Below the pieces are notes generated by a model. The model saw nothing but the letters and a program-made list of their open reading frames with translations. It did no database searches and was not told where the DNA came from. Position numbers and translations under genes: made by a program. From Blasia pusilla (lineage: Eukaryota; Marchantiophyta; Marchantiopsida; Blasiales), in NCBI GenBank assembly GCA_050084515.1, contig CM114272.1, forward strand, positions 45,260,001 through 45,324,000: DNA of 64,000 bases. Reading direction: 5' to 3'. Shown here one piece after another: positions 60,610-64,000 of the stretch. How positions within the stretch are numbered: position 1 is the stretch's first letter; every line of letters starts with the position of its first letter.

Positions 60610-60834
60610 ATGGCCCTGCGCCAGAACCTCGACACCTCAAACTCGTCCGTCCATCCATCCGAGCCCGACGACAGTGACCAACGTATGAGAGCCACGACTA
60701 AGCTCCTGTCTTTGGATAACGATGACTCCCACATCATGTACCCACGTCGTAGATTCGAAGAATCTGTCCGCTCAGCTTCTACAACACTATGGAAGACAAC
60801 TCGCGCTTTCTCGGAGAAACTTGCACCGCCGTAG
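60610..60834 (+). CDS. Hypothetical 74-residue frame, divergent from the peroxidase gene
   Basis: An ATG-initiated frame starting 160 bp from the peroxidase start codon on the opposite strand. It is rich in Ser/Asp/Arg (S-E-P-D-D-S-D-Q-R, Y-P-R-R-R-F-E-E-S-V) and ends at a TAG. It could be the first exon of a gene sharing a bidirectional promoter or simply peroxidase promoter sequence. No family is recognised. Confidence 0.25.
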   Translation: MALRQNLDTSNSSVHPSEPDDSDQRMRATTKLLSLDNDDSHIMYPRRRFEESVRSASTTLWKTTRAFSEKLAPP

Positions 60835-60979
60835 GCTTAACTCCGTAGGTAACCTCGTTTCTAATCGACGTACCTCCGGCTACAACTCACCGTCGATGCA
60901 CGATCGGACGCGTTTCAGTCTGTCCGATGTGGCAATGATGTAGTGACAAAGTAAGTTGCGTTCATGTGATGTAGTGAAG

Positions 60980-61510
60980 AATTGGAACTAGTAAGATGTC
61001 CATGCTGCACGGAAAATAAAAATATATATGAGGAGTCTTTAATCCAATGGACAAATGTTGTATATATAAAAAAAAATTATAAAATATTCAATAAGAAGAT
61101 ATTTTCCGATAATACTATAGATTTGAAAATTATTATAACATCAATTTTCTTACAAATTTTTAATCCCAATAATAGAAAGTACAAAGAAAATCCAAAATTA
61201 TTACATATTATATACTAATATGTAATTTATAGTATTATTGAAAAAGGGGTTACTATGTGTGGAAAGAATTTTTCTTTAAAAAACTGTACTTTCTAAAAGA
61301 AGTGAAGTTCTCTTATTTAAAGAATTTACACATAGTCTTACTTTACAGATCAGGGAAATTTTTGCACCCTCTTTTCAAAAGTCTTATGCGATCTTATTTA
61401 GTAAATGGGGTACTGCTTTCATTGGCGGGTCCAAGGGATTTCATACAAACTCCATTAATCCACACAATTTTTTCTCTTTTACGTGTGTCATGTTGTGAAT
61501 TACTACGCCA
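60980..61510. other. Very AT-rich tract, possibly organelle-derived
   Basis: Base composition falls sharply compared with both flanks, especially 61010-61345. The frame 61257-61532 is rich in Phe/Leu/Lys/Tyr and contains S-Y-L-V-N-G, which faintly recalls plastid RNA polymerase beta'' (rpoC2). Identification is not secure. Confidence 0.3.
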
Positions 61511-62019
61511 TTGTATCCACATAGATGTGTGATGGTAAGTGTAGTAATCTTAGTATAACTCAGGTGCTTCCGATAGCTAATTTGGAGCCACAGTTAGAGT
61601 AAAAGAAGTTGGAAGTGCAAGTGAAGTTGGAAGTTGGGGGAGTGGACAAAGGGGACATTGAAGTCGTGCCAACGACGCTCCGGAGATGTATTTTAACCAG
61701 GAGCTTGCTAGGACTTGAAAGCGTTAGACTCTGCTTACTTGGGTGTCGTGGTGTTAGAGGAAAGTAATCTTTGAGTTCTTCAACACTAAAACGCAATTCT
61801 ATCCATTTGGTTCTCTGGTTTGATCATGGGAAGTGGTCGAGTACACGTAGAAACGGTTTGGATGAGTGGACGCAGACATTGAAGCGTACCACTTATCGAA
61901 TATGGCAAACTCCTACCCTACAGCGGTCGTACAAAAATCGCCTCAGGCTTGAAAGAAGACATTACCTGAGTTGAGAATGTCTTCTACTCACTTTCTGCCT
62001 CTTTCGCAAAGTCGTTCAT

Positions 62020-62265
62020 CTATGGTGCGTTCGCACTCGAATCTATCCCATAGATCTGCCTCTGGATCGATGCAAATCCATGCGGAGAATCAACTATGGT
62101 GATGTAAGGAGCTGTATCGGAGATGACTACCTTCTTAGAATTTGGATTCACAAGATCCAAGAGGTTGTATAATTCTTCTCCCTTCAACCTATCAATTTCA
62201 GGATTAAGCCGATTCAGAAACCCCAGCATGTTATCAAACAACCAATTTTCCATCACAATCAACAT
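62020..62265 (-). CDS. Hypothetical 81-residue frame
   Basis: ATG start, amphipathic helical N-terminus (W-L-F-D-N-M-L-G-F-L-N-R-L), then D-L-V-N-P-N-S-K-K-V-V-I-S-D-T-A-P. The composition looks protein-like but no family is recognised. It may be an exon fragment inside a mobile element. Confidence 0.25.
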   Translation of the reverse strand: MLIVMENWLFDNMLGFLNRLNPEIDRLKGEELYNLLDLVNPNSKKVVISDTAPYITIVDSPHGFASIQRQIYGIDSSANAP

Positions 62266-62470
62266 CAGCGTGTTGATGTTTCCTTGCCAAGCTTAGTGGG
62301 GTTGGCAGAAGTGCGACAATTATTCCCCATCAAGACTCATCGTAAATGTATGAGCTACACGAAGATCTTCAAGATGACTTGGTAATTGAAATTGTAAATC
62401 AAAGTTGTCAATCTGCAAGAAGTCTCCTCTACAAAATGGTGAGCAGCTAAACTTCAAAGGTTGCAATCAA

Positions 62471-62543
62471 ATCGATTTACCTAAGGATGCAAACAAGAAA
62501 TGTATGCATGGACCTCTAAGTTTACATCCTTAGGTAAATCGAT
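62471..62543. repeat. Hairpin, 24-bp arms with one mismatch
   Basis: Arms 62471-62494 and 62520-62543 (ATCGATTTACCTAAGGATG and its complement) around a 25-base loop. One mismatch lies near the loop. Confidence 0.9.
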
Positions 62544-62598
62544 TGCATTAACTTATACTAAAAGTCATAAAACTTGGAAATCTCACAACTGATTCGTG

Positions 62599-62792
<194 letters not shown>

Positions 62793-63324
62793 GAACTATT
62801 TGTTTAGCGATTCTTACGCATCATCACTAACTTCAACAGACCTTGAGAAGGGGCGTCCTCGATCAAGGGTAGTACTCGACAATGGCCGCACAAAGACCGC
62901 GGAGTGTTGCTCTAGATTTAATAGCTCGCAATGTCATATTGCGATAATCATTGATCATGAGAGTCATAATTGAGCAAGATGTTAGATATGGATCTTATAA
63001 CGGATTGAGCTTCACAATTGAGCCAGAGTCTAAAGTTTGACATGGAGCTTCAAAGTGTAAAAAAAATTTCAATGATTTTCTTGAGGCTCCATTCTTCTAT
63101 CATATCTTGACTTATATCGGGAAGATTCGAGTGCCTCCGATTTGTGATCAGCTCGACTTCTATCCAGTGCTTGATCCCGGGGCCTCTATTTTTCATCGTC
63201 ACCAACTTTGTCTTTAAGTCTCTTCTTCCGGTCATCTCGATCATAATTTCCAGCCATAGAACTTAGTCGAGCTTTGTTGGCAAGCAATGCTCCAAAAATG
63301 GTAATGAGCTATCTTTTATCATTG

Positions 63325-63363
63325 TTAATTTATGTTTGTGCATCGCACGGGCATTCTTACTAG
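63325..63363 (+). mobile_element. Helitron-like 3' terminus
   Basis: GTGC-ATC-GCAC mini-hairpin (63338-63348) followed by GGGCATTCTTACTAG and then T. A short GC-rich hairpin about 10 bases before CTAG, inserted before T, is the typical 3' end of plant Helitrons. The matching 5' end was not identified. Confidence 0.55.
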
Positions 63364-63590
63364 TTTATATTATTATTGGAGAGTACCTCTTTGATTTTCA
63401 ACCACCTCTTTGCTCGACATGTGGTAACCGGGCAGCAAGAAAATGTTTCCCCCTCTATGGGCAACAAGAAAAAAATTTGTGTAAACATGATTAATCCTAG
63501 TAATTTTGATTTTATTTGTACTTTTAGCCCATAGAAGGGGGTAAAAGGGACTAACCATACCACACAAAAATTTAAGAAAAATCCTTGCTG
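63364..63590 (+). mobile_element. Helitron-like mini-element related to 35424-35845
   Basis: Begins TTTATATTATTATTGGAGAG and shares CCTCTTTG.T and GGGCAGCAAGAAAATGTTTC with the units at 35.4-35.8 kb. It directly follows the CTAG end at 63363, so two Helitron-like ends abut head to tail. Confidence 0.5.
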
Positions 63591-64000
63591 CCCATAATAT
63601 GCAAAATATTTACGGGCGCTACAATAGGTCGTAGGAGCCGCAATTAACCCTCATGGCCACACGTCGCCTCATGAGGCAGAGGAAGGGCACCGAACAATAC
63701 CCTACGGTAGCATTTGTGGCAAGAGGGTCATCATCAGTTGTGCCTAGATGTGTCTAGGTTTTTTAGGGGACTTCGGGATATAGCACAACATTAAGTAAGG
63801 GAAGCGCATTTAGGGCAAGCATCGGGGAAGGGGAAGAAGGAGCTTTGGGGAAGCTTCTTTTTCCTTGCTTGTTTTCGTTACATGGTCTGAGGTATTTTCT
63901 AGAAGTTTTGTGGAGCTCCTGGTTGTTTGTGCTTGTGCTTTGTCGTTCCTGCTCAATTTTAAAGTCCGATTCGCTTTGTGTATTCGCTATTGCACTAGTG
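63591..64000. other. No gene recognised
   Basis: No convincing frame or repeat up to the right edge. Confidence 0.4.

Overview
The window is nuclear DNA of a streptophyte, a land plant or close green relative. The evidence is a nine-exon peroxisomal-type ascorbate peroxidase gene, a chromovirus whose primer-binding site matches plant initiator tRNA-Met, and a short TTTAGGG telomere-like motif. Short to medium introns, very long (CT)n microsatellites and the retroelement types make me favour a seed-free plant, but the species cannot be fixed from sequence alone.

Layout. 0-22 kb is dominated by decayed reverse-strand copies of one Ty3/gypsy family. Copy A lies at about 2.76-9.17 kb, copy B at 9.8-16.6 kb, and a 5' fragment D (LTR plus gag) at 20-21.8 kb. 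Dispersed repeats R3 and R4 are interleaved with them. 23-33.5 kb is a second gypsy element, a chromovirus on the reverse strand; its 5' LTR is split by a ~5 kb insertion that carries a forward-strand LINE with (CT)n tracts on both sides. 33.5-41 kb holds a perfect 45-bp-arm palindrome, tandem Helitron-like mini-elements and a second LINE fragment bounded by (CT)n. 41-47.4 kb carries two intact host genes on the forward strand: a DNAJC17-type J-domain/RRM protein (3 exons, 320 aa) and a TMEM128-like four-helix membrane protein (4 exons, 172 aa). 50.2-54 kb is a truncated chromovirus LTR fused to a third fragment (C) of the first gypsy family, then an inverted copy of R4. 56.8-60.45 kb is the ascorbate peroxidase gene on the reverse strand (9 exons, 296 aa, C-terminal membrane anchor). 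The last 4 kb has an AT-rich tract, a hairpin, a 189-bp (CT)n and Helitron-like ends.

Main discovery. The first gypsy family carries two chromatin-related modules that ordinary gypsy elements lack. Between protease and reverse transcriptase there is a cytosine-5 DNA methyltransferase domain with motifs I, IV, VI, VIII, IX and X in canonical (not DRM-permuted) order. At the extreme C-terminus, after the integrase, there is a Cys4-His-Cys3 PHD finger in the place where chromoviruses carry a chromodomain. Inferred order is gag - protease - DNA methyltransferase - RT - RNase H - integrase - PHD. Both modules appear at matching positions in copies A and B, so they belong to the family. Both copies are dead, with stops, frameshifts and point losses at different sites. 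Capture of DNA methyltransferases by retrotransposons has been reported in charophyte algae and dinoflagellates; I know of no report of the combination with a terminal PHD reader, though I cannot search.
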